Assembly: GCA_049514575.1 (NCBI GenBank)
Contig: JBEKUX010000013.1
Span: 1-58,380 of the forward strand
Origin: BOG-1184 sp049514575
Lineage (GTDB): Bacteria > Fibrobacterota > Chitinivibrionia > Chitinivibrionales > Chitinispirillaceae
DNA length: 58,380 nucleotides
Direction: 5' to 3'
Part shown: positions 13,941 through 22,700 of the stretch, one piece after another
How positions within the stretch are numbered: the stretch's first letter is position 1
Layout of the letters: the number at the start of each line of letters is the position of its first letter
Position numbers and translations under genes: made by a program
Notes under the pieces: generated by a model
Database searches by the model: none
What the model was told of the DNA's origin: nothing
What the model saw: the letters and a program-made list of their open reading frames with translations, nothing else

Positions 13941-15620
13941 GTGAATCTGAACAATCCGATCATCGTACAGGGCAACAGCACGATTCTCCTTGAAGTCAAT
14001 AACCCTCTTTTTACCGAAGCGCGCAACGCGGTGAGCGAGTTCGCGCACCTCGACAAGAGTCCGGAGTACATCCACACCTATTCCATCACGCCGCTCTCGC
14101 TCTGGAACGCAGCGGCGCTGGGAATGACCGCCGATGCCGTGATCGGGCGGCTCGACCGGTTCTCAAAATATCCTTTGCCGTCGAACGTCGTTGAAGACAT
14201 TGTGGAACTCATGGGCAGGTTCGGCGCCATTGTGCTTGAAACCGCCCCGGACGCGGCAGGTGGTTTGGTCCTGCGTTCGGACGATCCCGACCTGCTCGAG
14301 AACCTTGGCCGGCATCCACGGCTGTCCCCCCTCCTTGGTACAACGCTGGACCGCCACCGGATAGAGGTCCCGACCGCGCACCGGGGAGTCATCAAGCAGG
14401 TGCTGATCGGCATGGGATACCCCGCCTACGACAAGGCGGGGTATGTCGATGGAACACCGTACGCCATGACGTTGAGGAAGAAAACCGGCAGCGGTGCGGA
14501 ATTTACCATCCGTGAATACCAGCGGCACGCCGCGGAAGCGTTTATCGGGAGCGTCGAATCGCCCGGGGGAAGCGGCGTTGTGGTTTTACCGTGCGGCGCC
14601 GGCAAAACGATCGTCGGCATCTATGCGTTAAGCCTTTTGCAGCGCACCGCCCTCATCCTCGTCACCAACGTCACGGCGGCCCGCCAGTGGAAGCGCGAGC
14701 TCCTCGACAAAACCGACATTCCTGCCGATGATATCGGCGAATACAGCGGCGAAGCGAAGGAGATCAGGCCCATTACGATTGCCACCTACCAGATTTTGAC
14801 CTATCGCCGGAAAAAAACCGACCCGTTCGTACACTACGCCCTTTTCAATTCGGGAAACTGGGGACTCATCATTTACGACGAGGTGCATCTGCTTCCCGCC
14901 CCGGTCTTCAAGTTCACCGCCGAACTCCAGGCGCGCCGGAGGCTCGGCCTTACCGCCACGCTCATACGCGAAGACGGGCACGAGGATGACGTTTTTACCC
15001 TTATCGGCCCGAAGAAATCCGACGTACCCTGGAAGGATCTGGAACGGCAGGGATGGATCGCCGCGGCCCGGTGCGTGGAAATACGGGTCGATCTGCCGCC
15101 CTCCGAAAAGCTCAAATACCTTTCCCTCACTCCTAAGAAGCAGATCCGCCTCGCGTACGAGAACCCGCGCAAGCTCCCCATTGCCAAGGAACTGGCCGCG
15201 CACCACCGTGACGACCAGGTTCTTATTATCGGTCAATACCTTTCCCAGGTGGACATGTTCTCCCGCGAGATGGGCGCGCCCATCATCACCGGCGCCACCC
15301 CGAACGACCGGCGCGACGCACTGTACGAGGAATTCCGCCGGGGAACGATCAAGGTTCTGGTGCTCTCCAAAGTCGGCAATTTCGCCGTTGATCTGCCCGA
15401 CGCAAATGTGGCGATCCAGATTTCGGGTTCGTTCGGTTCGCGGCAGGAAGAGGCGCAGCGCTTGGGACGCATCCTGCGCCCCAAGAAAAAAGGCGAACAG
15501 GCCGTATTTTATTCTATTGTCACCAGGGAATCGAAAGAACTCGATTTTGCCATGAACCGTCAGCTGTTCCTGACGGAGCAGGGGTATTCGTACGACATTC
15601 AGTACAGGGAAATAGAGTAG
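13941..15620 (+). CDS. XPB/ERCC3-type DNA helicase
   Basis: 559 residues from a GTG start preceded by AGGGG. SF2 3'-5' DNA helicase of the bacterial XPB family, likely in DNA repair. The N-terminal ~160 residues form the XPB-specific domain (YSITPLSLWNAAALG). Helicase motifs follow: Walker A LPCGAGKT (~residue 216), DEVH box (YDEVHLLPAP, ~312), motif III GLTATLIREDG (~334), then the second RecA domain with motif VI QEEAQRLGRILRPKK. The C-terminal ERCC3 domain ends DFAMNRQLFLTEQGYSY. The usual XPB partner nuclease (Bax1-like) is not adjacent. It stands alone. Confidence 0.92.
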   Translation: MNLNNPIIVQGNSTILLEVNNPLFTEARNAVSEFAHLDKSPEYIHTYSITPLSLWNAAALGMTADAVIGRLDRFSKYPLPSNVVEDIVELMGRFGAIVLETAPDAAGGLVLRSDDPDLLENLGRHPRLSPLLGTTLDRHRIEVPTAHRGVIKQVLIGMGYPAYDKAGYVDGTPYAMTLRKKTGSGAEFTIREYQRHAAEAFIGSVESPGGSGVVVLPCGAGKTIVGIYALSLLQRTALILVTNVTAARQWKRELLDKTDIPADDIGEYSGEAKEIRPITIATYQILTYRRKKTDPFVHYALFNSGNWGLIIYDEVHLLPAPVFKFTAELQARRRLGLTATLIREDGHEDDVFTLIGPKKSDVPWKDLERQGWIAAARCVEIRVDLPPSEKLKYLSLTPKKQIRLAYENPRKLPIAKELAAHHRDDQVLIIGQYLSQVDMFSREMGAPIITGATPNDRRDALYEEFRRGTIKVLVLSKVGNFAVDLPDANVAIQISGSFGSRQEEAQRLGRILRPKKKGEQAVFYSIVTRESKELDFAMNRQLFLTEQGYSYDIQYREIE

Positions 15621-15752
15621 GGCGATTCTTTTGGTCTCCCTGCTTTGAACAATTTTTCTGTCTTCACGCACTCCGACCATTTATATTTATCGCTCCCCGC
15701 TGCATCCTCCCTCCCGGAGAACACGGGTCAACCCTAACAAAAGGATATCAGG

Positions 15753-16451
15753 ATGAAAAAGACCATCGTAGTTGCCGTGCTCGCTTTCGTGGTTGCCATG
15801 CAGTTTTCCTGCACTACCGGCGAATCGAAACCGCCGATGAAAACGTTCAAGGAAAAATACAGCTACATGATTGGGCTCGACATCGGGCATACGTTCAAAC
15901 AGATGAACACCGACATTGATTATAACGCCCTCGTATGGGGGATGAAGGAGGTAACCCAGAACCGCACGCCGCTGCTTTCGGCGAAGGCACTCGATTCCGT
16001 AAAGCAGGAGTTCTCCATAATGATGCAGCAGGCCCAGGCGCCCATGATGAAGGAAACCGGCGATAAAAACCTGAAGGAGGGCGAGGCGTTTCTGGCTGAG
16101 AACAAGAAAAAACCCGGCGTCGTCACGACTGCCAGCGGCCTGCAATACATGGTGATTAAAGCAGGTAAAGGCCCGAAGCCGAAGCTGACCGACAAGGTAA
16201 AAGTGCAGTATGCAGGCACGCTCATTGACGGGAAAGAGTTCGACAGCTCCTATAAACGCGGTCAGCCGGCCGAATTCCCGGTCACCGGCATTATTCCGGG
16301 CTGGTCCGAAGCCCTGCTGCTCATGAATGTCGGTTCGAAATACAAGCTTTTCATCCCAGCGAAACTCGCCTATGGCGAACACGGCGCAGGACCCATCGGG
16401 CCGAATTCGACGCTTATTTTCGAGGTTGAGCTGGTGGAGATCGTAAAGTAG
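15753..16451 (+). CDS. FKBP-type peptidyl-prolyl isomerase lipoprotein
   Basis: 232 residues. Periplasmic or outer-membrane FkpA/Mip-like folding helper. The signal peptide ends MQFSC (lipobox, Cys 21). A helical N-terminal dimerisation region (residues ~30-125; KTFKEKYSYMIGLDIGH) is followed by the FKBP domain (~130-232) with VQYAGTLIDGKEFDSSY, a GIIPGWSEAL loop and IPAKLAYGEHGAG. Key active-site residues (Tyr, Phe-Asp, Trp, Tyr) are present. AAAAGGATATC precedes the ATG, and a strong terminator follows at 16478. Confidence 0.93.
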   Translation: MKKTIVVAVLAFVVAMQFSCTTGESKPPMKTFKEKYSYMIGLDIGHTFKQMNTDIDYNALVWGMKEVTQNRTPLLSAKALDSVKQEFSIMMQQAQAPMMKETGDKNLKEGEAFLAENKKKPGVVTTASGLQYMVIKAGKGPKPKLTDKVKVQYAGTLIDGKEFDSSYKRGQPAEFPVTGIIPGWSEALLLMNVGSKYKLFIPAKLAYGEHGAGPIGPNSTLIFEVELVEIVK

Positions 16452-16477
16452 CAAAAAACGATTACCGAGATAAAAAA

Positions 16478-16507
16478 GGCTGCTGACTTCAGCAGCCTTT
16501 TTTATTT
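16478..16507 (+). terminator. rho-independent terminator (bidirectional)
   Basis: GGCTGCTGA-CT-TCAGCAGCC followed by TTTTTTATTT, preceded by six A's. It ends the FKBP transcript and, read on the minus strand, can also stop transcription from the DUF116 gene, which converges here. Confidence 0.9.
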
Positions 16508-16524
16508 ACCCCCTTCGCCGATGG

Positions 16525-16564
16525 CACCTCCCCCTAAGTAAGGGGGAGGATGGGTAGGGGTGAA
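16525..16564. repeat. hairpin repeat, MITE-like
   Basis: CACCTCCCCCT-AAGTA-AGGGGGAGG then ATGGGTAGGGGTGA. There is a 9-bp perfect stem, with CACC/GGTG near the ends. It resembles the G/C hairpin block of the element at 8094-8180. It sits between the terminator and the end of the DUF116 gene. Confidence 0.45.
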
Positions 16565-16571
16565 TTAAAAA

Positions 16572-17399
16572 CTATTTTTGGAAAAACCGTACCGCGACTT
16601 CAACCATATCCATGTCTACGCAGGTGTTAACGCAGGGACCGTTGGGCCGGTCGTTGATGACGCCGTACACCGGCACCGGATAGGCATCCTGAATACCGAA
16701 CGTGAGGTCGCGTTCGCAGGCAACGGCTACGATACCGCTCGGCCTGAAGTCGGCAACACGGCGCCGTGCAAGGGTTCCGCCGTTTACCACCTCAATATGC
16801 AGACCGTATTTTTCGCCGAGCTCCACCAGCCTACCCACCGTGCACCGGCCGCACCTGACGCAGTTGGAAACGTCGTTGGTGAGCTTCCGGTTGCAGATAT
16901 CAATCTGCAGGCAATGCGGAAGCAGCACCAGTACGCGGTCGCCTTTGATCCGCTTCCGTTGAGCGACCATGAGGGCATTGTTCACTTTGACAAACGAAGT
17001 CCGCAGACGATTGCGCTTGATGCCGAGAAGCTGGGCAAGCGTTGCCGCGATGGGAAAGAGAACCTTCAAGGTCACCGATGCACGGCCGTGCGGGTAGAGA
17101 AGGTCAATGCCTGAGAGAGCGGTGACGGTCATCAGCGTCAGTCCGCTGAACGGCACCAGCAAAAACAGGAGCATGCCCGCGCCGACTGCTTTGAGGATGA
17201 GCGGACTGATGGCCGAGAGACGGGGTTCAATGAGATAATAAACAACGCCCTCGATTGCCCCAAGAATGAGCAGGCTCACCCAGCAGGAACCCAAAAAGGT
17301 GGCCATGGACCACCATGAACGCCATGCGGGTTCCTGCGGCGCTCCGGAAGCCGTCCGGCGAAGAAACCGGGTTGCGGTGACCGTTTGCTGGTCCAGCAT
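16572..17399 (-). CDS. DUF116 membrane protein with cysteine cluster
   Basis: 275 residues. Two to three membrane helices lie in the first ~110 residues (FLGSCWVSLLILGAIEGVVYYLI; AVGAGMLLFLLVPFSGLTLM). The C-terminal DUF116 domain carries LLPHCLQ, DICNRK, NCVRCGRC and VACERDL, ending near GPCVNTCVD. The CxxCGxC-type spacing suggests an iron-sulfur or other metal centre on the cytoplasmic side. Its biochemical role is not established. The NifU-like gene lies 14 bp upstream in the same direction, which supports an Fe-S link. Confidence 0.85.
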   Translation of the reverse strand: MLDQQTVTATRFLRRTASGAPQEPAWRSWWSMATFLGSCWVSLLILGAIEGVVYYLIEPRLSAISPLILKAVGAGMLLFLLVPFSGLTLMTVTALSGIDLLYPHGRASVTLKVLFPIAATLAQLLGIKRNRLRTSFVKVNNALMVAQRKRIKGDRVLVLLPHCLQIDICNRKLTNDVSNCVRCGRCTVGRLVELGEKYGLHIEVVNGGTLARRRVADFRPSGIVAVACERDLTFGIQDAYPVPVYGVINDRPNGPCVNTCVDMDMVEVAVRFFQK

Positions 17400-17413
17400 G
17401 GTTGTCTTCCCTC

Positions 17414-17638
17414 TTACCCGACTTTCTCAACGCTTTTCACTTCAGGGATACGCCGTTTCAGCAGGCTTTCTACCCCCATTTTCAGCGTCATGGCCGCACC
17501 GGGACATCCGCTGCAAGCGCCCTGAAGCCGCACGCGCACGATCCCGTCCGGGGTAACGTCGACCAGTTCGATATCGCCGCCGTCAGCCTGAAGATTCGGC
17601 CTGATCTCATCAATGACTGCCTGGACTTTCTCTTTCAT
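17414..17638 (-). CDS. NifU C-terminal-like Fe-S scaffold protein
   Basis: 74 residues. Single NfuA/NifU C-terminal domain, with IRPNLQADGGDIELVDV and the cluster-binding CSGCPGA motif. It assembles or carries [4Fe-4S] clusters for delivery to apoproteins. The start at 17638 follows AGAGGGGAACACCTC; a 12-residue upstream extension is not favoured. It is followed 14 bp later by the cysteine-rich DUF116 gene, a plausible recipient of its cluster. The domain is normal length and both cysteines are intact. Confidence 0.92.
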   Translation of the reverse strand: MKEKVQAVIDEIRPNLQADGGDIELVDVTPDGIVRVRLQGACSGCPGAAMTLKMGVESLLKRRIPEVKSVEKVG

Positions 17639-17739
17639 GAGGTGTTCCCCTCTTTTAAAGTTCTTCCTGAACAAACACTGTCCTGCTTATGAAAATACAT
17701 GGACACTCGGAAGGGATTCAACAGGTCGGTACAGCCTGC

Positions 17740-18639
17740 TCAATACACCACTAATTTACCTGAGGCAAAAAATGCGCCCGCGATGATCGACTGGAGACCC
17801 CCGACACAGGGATCGGCGGGGGTGCTGGTGAGGTTCAGCGTGCCGGTACTGTCAAAAAAGAGACTGCCGTTTCCAAGACTCGCGGCAAAATCGACGTCCG
17901 CAAACCACTGCGCCGCATTAAACTGAAGATCGAGGTGCGTCGTATCCCTGGAAGAAAGTGTAAAAATACCGCCCCCGAACGGAAAATTCTGGAAGGCAGG
18001 CACCGGCGCATAGTTTATATCGATGATGATTTTATGCATTGCGCCCCCGTAAAGGAAAACGCCGTTCATGCAGACCTTGCTGCAGCACCCGCCCGGCGGC
18101 GCCTTTGGATCTAAACTGGAAAAATCCTGAAATCCGAGGCGGACACCGCTGTAACGGCCTATCGGCAGACGGAACGTGGCAATCGAAGAATCGACCATTC
18201 CCCGCACCGCGTCGAATTCATGGCTACCGGCATACACAATGCAATGGGAATCGGCCGACAGCTCGGGAGGCGCTTCGTGCATGCCGGACAGCAGGCTGTC
18301 CGGTTTCTCCAAATTGTCAAGTATGAAACGAGCGGTCACGTTCGCAACCGTAACGCCCGTGAGTTTTATCTGCTGCCCGCCTTTGTCGGTCACGGTAATC
18401 GAACCGGAGCTGTCGATAACGGTGCTTTGCTTTCCGACGGTTGTAGTTTTATTCCGTCCCGTGCCCAGGTTCTGGCCGACGGTCGCGGACATCGCGAGCA
18501 CGACCGCGCCGCCTGGATTGCCGGCGCCGGAGCCGCCGGCAAGGGACTCGTTGCTCTGCAGGGAACCGCAGCGTACAAGAAACGCAACCGCACCGATCCC
18601 CAGAAGAACAACAGCGGCATGTTTCAGGGAGCGTTTCAT
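17740..18639 (-). CDS. TIGR02147-associated putative lipoprotein (GSGAGNPGG)
   Basis: 299 residues. The N-terminal hydrophobic segment ends AFLVRC-GSLQSNESLAGGSGAGNPGG. The Cys would be lipidated, although Arg at -1 is unusual. The mature part is a beta-rich domain of the DUF4382 kind, with repeated Ser/Thr-Val stretches (ITVTDKGGQQIKLTGVTVANV), and several cysteines in GGCCSKVCMNG. Its ATG overlaps the stop of the upstream TIGR02147 gene by 4 bp (ATGA), so translation is coupled. The two-gene unit and the GSGAGNPGG motif are features I associate with Fibrobacter-type genomes. Function unknown. Confidence 0.7.
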   Translation of the reverse strand: MKRSLKHAAVVLLGIGAVAFLVRCGSLQSNESLAGGSGAGNPGGAVVLAMSATVGQNLGTGRNKTTTVGKQSTVIDSSGSITVTDKGGQQIKLTGVTVANVTARFILDNLEKPDSLLSGMHEAPPELSADSHCIVYAGSHEFDAVRGMVDSSIATFRLPIGRYSGVRLGFQDFSSLDPKAPPGGCCSKVCMNGVFLYGGAMHKIIIDINYAPVPAFQNFPFGGGIFTLSSRDTTHLDLQFNAAQWFADVDFAASLGNGSLFFDSTGTLNLTSTPADPCVGGLQSIIAGAFFASGKLVVY

Positions 18640-19478
18640 CGCCGTTCCCCCTTTGCCTTTGATTTAGACATGGGGAAAAGTTGGAGGTTTATCTGATAGA
18701 CGCGGTCGACCGCCTTTTCCGTCGCGGAAAAGGCAAGAATCTCCTTCCAGAACGCTTCAGTCCTTTTTTTTACTTCCGCATACCCGCCCTCCGAAACGCC
18801 GACGGTGACCGACCTGACATCCCGCTCCTCGGGACCGAAACGATCGAGCGCATCGCGGCCAAGCGCTATAACGTTCTTGTGATAGGTCATGACCGCAATA
18901 GACAGCACCTCAGACGGCGTGCTCACCACGCGGTCGGTCTGGATCCAGACGCCGTCCCCGTTCCGTCGGATGAGCCCCAGCGATTCAAGCACTCTGACGG
19001 CTTTTCTAACTTTTGCCGGCGAAACCGGCGGAACAATCGTTTCGCCGATCCTGACCGGATCGCCGCTGCAACAGGGACTCGTGATCAGCTCGCGGATGAC
19101 CGGAATATACCAGTGGGAAAACAACTCATACTGTTCCCTGTCGAGCGTCCGTATCTCCCGGTATTCACGCGCCTGCAGGATGGAATGGAAGTAACGGTCT
19201 TTTTCATCATGCGTTTTCGCGTGGTCAAAAGCGGCCAGATATTCGAAAAATCTTCTCTCCCTGATGGTCAGTTTCACTGCCTGCGAAAGGGCGTGGATCC
19301 CGGAAAGCCGTATGTTGAGCTTCCGGTCCCTGATAAGCTGCAGAAAATTCGGCGAGCTTGATCCTGCCATTTTTGCAAAGACCCGGAACGAAAAGGATGG
19401 GTTGGCATCTTTTAACGATGCAAAAAGGTCGTTGAGATAATGACGATAATCCAGATAGGTGTAGATATTCGGCCGCAT
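18636..19478 (-). CDS. TIGR02147 family protein
   Basis: 280 residues with the family opening YTYLDYRHYLNDLFASLK, followed by FSFRVFAKMAGSSSPNFLQLIRDRKLNI, which looks like a helix-turn-helix, and a conserved middle (ERRFFEYLAAFDHAKT). The C-terminal half has a winged-helix-like stretch (RKAVRVLESLGLIRRNGDGVW). These proteins form large paralogous families in Fibrobacter and are probably DNA-binding regulators. It is translationally coupled (ATGA) to the downstream lipoprotein gene. Upstream is a 200-bp very AT-rich region likely to hold its promoter. Confidence 0.88.
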   Translation of the reverse strand: MRPNIYTYLDYRHYLNDLFASLKDANPSFSFRVFAKMAGSSSPNFLQLIRDRKLNIRLSGIHALSQAVKLTIRERRFFEYLAAFDHAKTHDEKDRYFHSILQAREYREIRTLDREQYELFSHWYIPVIRELITSPCCSGDPVRIGETIVPPVSPAKVRKAVRVLESLGLIRRNGDGVWIQTDRVVSTPSEVLSIAVMTYHKNVIALGRDALDRFGPEERDVRSVTVGVSEGGYAEVKKRTEAFWKEILAFSATEKAVDRVYQINLQLFPMSKSKAKGERR

Positions 19479-19671
19479 AATTGGGGTTAACCGGGTTCCT
19501 TATATTAATATAAGATAATAATCGAATAAATTCAAAAGAATAAATAAATTTATTCGTAAATATTGTTATAACATACTGATATTTAATGTGTTAAAAGCAA
19601 AATAACGTATAAACAATAAAAATAATTAATTTTTTTTATACATTTTTCCTGATTTATGCTTATATTTATAT
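19479..19671. other. very AT-rich promoter region
   Basis: About 190 bp of almost pure A/T with runs such as TTTATTCGTAAATATTG and ATAATTAATTTTTTTTATAC, and no reading frame. It lies upstream of the TIGR02147 gene (minus) and of a short plus-strand transcript candidate. Multiple TATATT/TATAAT-like boxes occur, so no single promoter can be chosen. Confidence 0.45.
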
Positions 19672-19760
19672 AACGAAGGGGGGAGAGGGAAGTTGTTCGA
19701 AGAGGGGCATCCTTCTCTCAAGTGAAGAGACCCTGCCTGTAAAGGCGGGGTCTCTTTTTT
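19672..19760 (+). ncRNA. candidate small RNA
   Basis: Begins after TTATATTTATATAACG (promoter-like) and runs through GGGGGGAGAGGGAAG to a strong intrinsic terminator. No plus-strand gene lies upstream, so the terminator should belong to a short transcript starting here. The GAGAGGGAAG segment can partly pair with CTTCTCTC upstream of the terminator, giving a two-hairpin fold with a G-rich single-stranded 5' end. No homologue recognised. Confidence 0.35.
19726..19760 (+). terminator. rho-independent terminator
   Basis: AGAGACCCTGCC-TGTAAA-GGCGGGGTCTCT forms a 12-bp stem (one T-G) directly followed by a T-run. It is ideal on the plus strand. On the minus strand the sequence after the stem is only weakly T-rich (TTCACTTG), so use by the Ig-lipoprotein gene ending at 19788 is possible but less efficient. 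Confidence 0.85.
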
Positions 19761-19787
19761 AAATCGTTTCGCATTTCGAATTTTTTT

Positions 19788-22700
19788 TTACTTTACCACA
19801 GTACCCCGAGGGTCGGTTTTCAGGAGATAGACGTCGGTGTTCGTGGTTGTTCCGCCGCCGGGCGCGAAACCGGTAAAGATGTAGCCGCCGTCCGGCGTGG
19901 TAGCCGCCACACCGTATGCGCGGTCATTGCCCGCGGTGCCGTAGCTCTTATAAAAATCAGCCGTTCCCAAGGTGGTCAGTTTGACAAGCGCCGCGTCTTC
20001 ATTCCCAAAACTCCCGCTGGTCTGGAACCCGCTTGCAATGCAGCCGCCGTCGGACGTTGCGCGGACCGAGGTCACTGCGCCGCCAGCGACCGCCCAGGAC
20101 CAGAGCGAATCGCCGTTAATATCCCTTTTTATTACCAGGGCCGTGCTGCTCTTTGTAAGGGTCGTGTCCAGAGAAAAACCGCCGATGTAATAACCGGTCC
20201 CGTCTCCGGCGGCCTGCACCGAAAGACCGGTGTTCCGCACGTTGACGCTGCCTTCTTGGTAAGCGAAGGACTTTGTCCAGAGCGCTTTGCCGTAAGCATC
20301 AATCTTGACAAGATAGATATCCTTCTCTCCAACAGGGATCACCGACGCCGTGATTTCACCCGAAGCAATGTACCCGCCGTCCGGCGTCGGGCTCACGCAG
20401 TAACCGGCCGAACCGCAACTCAAGCCCGTTATGGCGGCGGTGTAATACACGCTGTCCCACATTCGTTTGCCAAGACCATCGGTCTTCAGCAGGTACATTT
20501 TTGCGGCCACACTTGCACTGCCGATACTTTTCACTGCAGTGCCGCAGGCCAAATACCCGCCGTCGCTGGTCAGGCATACGGACGCACCCTTTGCGGCGGC
20601 GAATAACCCCGCAGAATGGCTGTACCGCGCGGTCCATTGCGTGTCTCCGGCCGCGGTCGTTTTAATGAGCAGTAATTTTGAGCCGGCCGCGGTCGAATCG
20701 GTGCCGCAGAGGATGAACCCTCCATCCGTGGTCTGCTGCAGCGAATAGGCGGTCGCGTGCGCTATGAGGCCGCCGAAAGTTTTAATCATCACTGCATTTC
20801 CCGACGTATCGGTTGTCATCAGGAAAGGCCACTCAAGCCCCGATGCCGAAATGGTTCCGCAGACCGCATAGCCGCCGCTGATCTGGATGACCGAGAAACC
20901 GGTGTCGTTCGTGGTCGGCAGCGGATAGATCTTGGGCCACCGCGGAAGCACGGTGATGGTCCAGGCCAGCGTGTCTTTATTGCCGTAAGGGTCTTCAACG
21001 GTCGCGGAAATGATATACGCCGAATTGCTGATGTCGGCTATCGACGGCACCCAGGTCACCACGCCTTTTTTTCCGACGGTCAGCGCGGCCGGCCCGGACA
21101 GCTTTTTATAGGTGAGCGAGTCGTTGTCCGCGTCAGTAGCCATAAGGGTATCGCGGTACTGGGCACAGGCCTGGACGTAGTGCACCATATTGGAAGAGTC
21201 CTTGGTAAAAACCGGTACCGTGGTATCGATAACGGTAATGATGACTTTCGCCGAATCGGAAAGCGGCGGAGTGCCGCTGTCGATCACGTAGAAGTTCACC
21301 TGGTAAACGCCCCCCTGCGCGTTGGTCGGCCTCCAATAGAACTGATTCCCGACCATCTGCGCACCCTGCGCCCCGCCGACTGAATCTCTCATACCATCGC
21401 CGTCGATGTCCATCGCCTGCAAAGCAAACGTGAGCAATTCCATCTCATAAATGGCCGTATCGTGCGGCTTGACAAGTACCGGCGCCATATTGGTGTCCCT
21501 TACGAAGATGGTGTCGATCACCGAATCCGACAGGGCCGGGCTCCTGTTCTTCTCAGTCACCCTGAACACGGTCGGGTAAGCGGTCGGGGGAACGCCGCCC
21601 TGCTTGTACGTCGGCGTCCAGCTGAACACGCCGCTCACGCTGTCGAGCGTCGCGCCGGTCGGATATGACGCCCCGAAGGAGTATCGCAGCGTGTCGCTGT
21701 CAGAATCCAATGCCGCGACTGTGAATTGCAGTGTTTTCCCTTCGGTAATTGTCGGGCTGCCCGGGTTCTGAAGTTTGGGAGGCCGGTCCGGCATAAGCAC
21801 GATCACAGGCCACCGGATCGTGCCGCTGTCGGCGATGGTGTTCTTCACTATCGCGACAATGGTATCTTTGCCGACAACTGTCGGCGTCCAGGTCACCTTT
21901 CCGGTGGTATCGATGCTCGCACCTGCAGGCGTGGGCGGCTTGCCGAGCGAATACACGAGCGACAGCGGCGGAATGTTCGGATCGACCGCGTTGAGCTGAA
22001 CAATATAGGGTATGCCCATGTAGGCGGTGTCAGGGATCTTGCTCGAATCGTTTGTAAAGTAAGGATTGGTCGCCCCTATATAAACGCGAACCTGCAGCGT
22101 TGCAGAACCGCCCAAGTTGTCGGTCACTTTCACGGTAAAGGTGTCGAGCCCGGAACTGTTAGGCTTGTAGATGAGACGCGCGGTGTCGGAAACGGCAACC
22201 AGGGTATCGGACGAACTTTTGACGGGCCTGGTAAGAAAAGTTAAAGTCAGCGGGTCGTTCTCGGTGTCGAATACGCAGACAAGAATCGTATCAGTGACGC
22301 CAACCAGCGGCAGTCCGACATTCTTGACCGGGTTGTCCGGCACAAAATGGGGCGGGACGTTCTGGATCACGACAACGGAGTCCGTTGCCAGGTTCCCGCT
22401 CGAGTCAACGGCAACGGCGCGGATGGTGTCGTACCCGTGGCGGTTCAACGGAACGTTGTCCCGCACATAATGGCCCGCTGTGAACGTTGCGCGCAGACCG
22501 TCAACCGTTACCGAATCGATGCCGCTTATGATCGGGCCCAGCGAGTCATGTGCACGCACCCTTACCTGCACCTGTTTCTGTGCGATCTGTGTGTCTGCCA
22601 GCCGCGGATAGATGATATGCACAAAGGGCCGCACGGTATCGCGGACCAGGAGCAGAACGACCGGCAGCTTGACGGTATCGATATTTCCCTTGGTGTCTGA

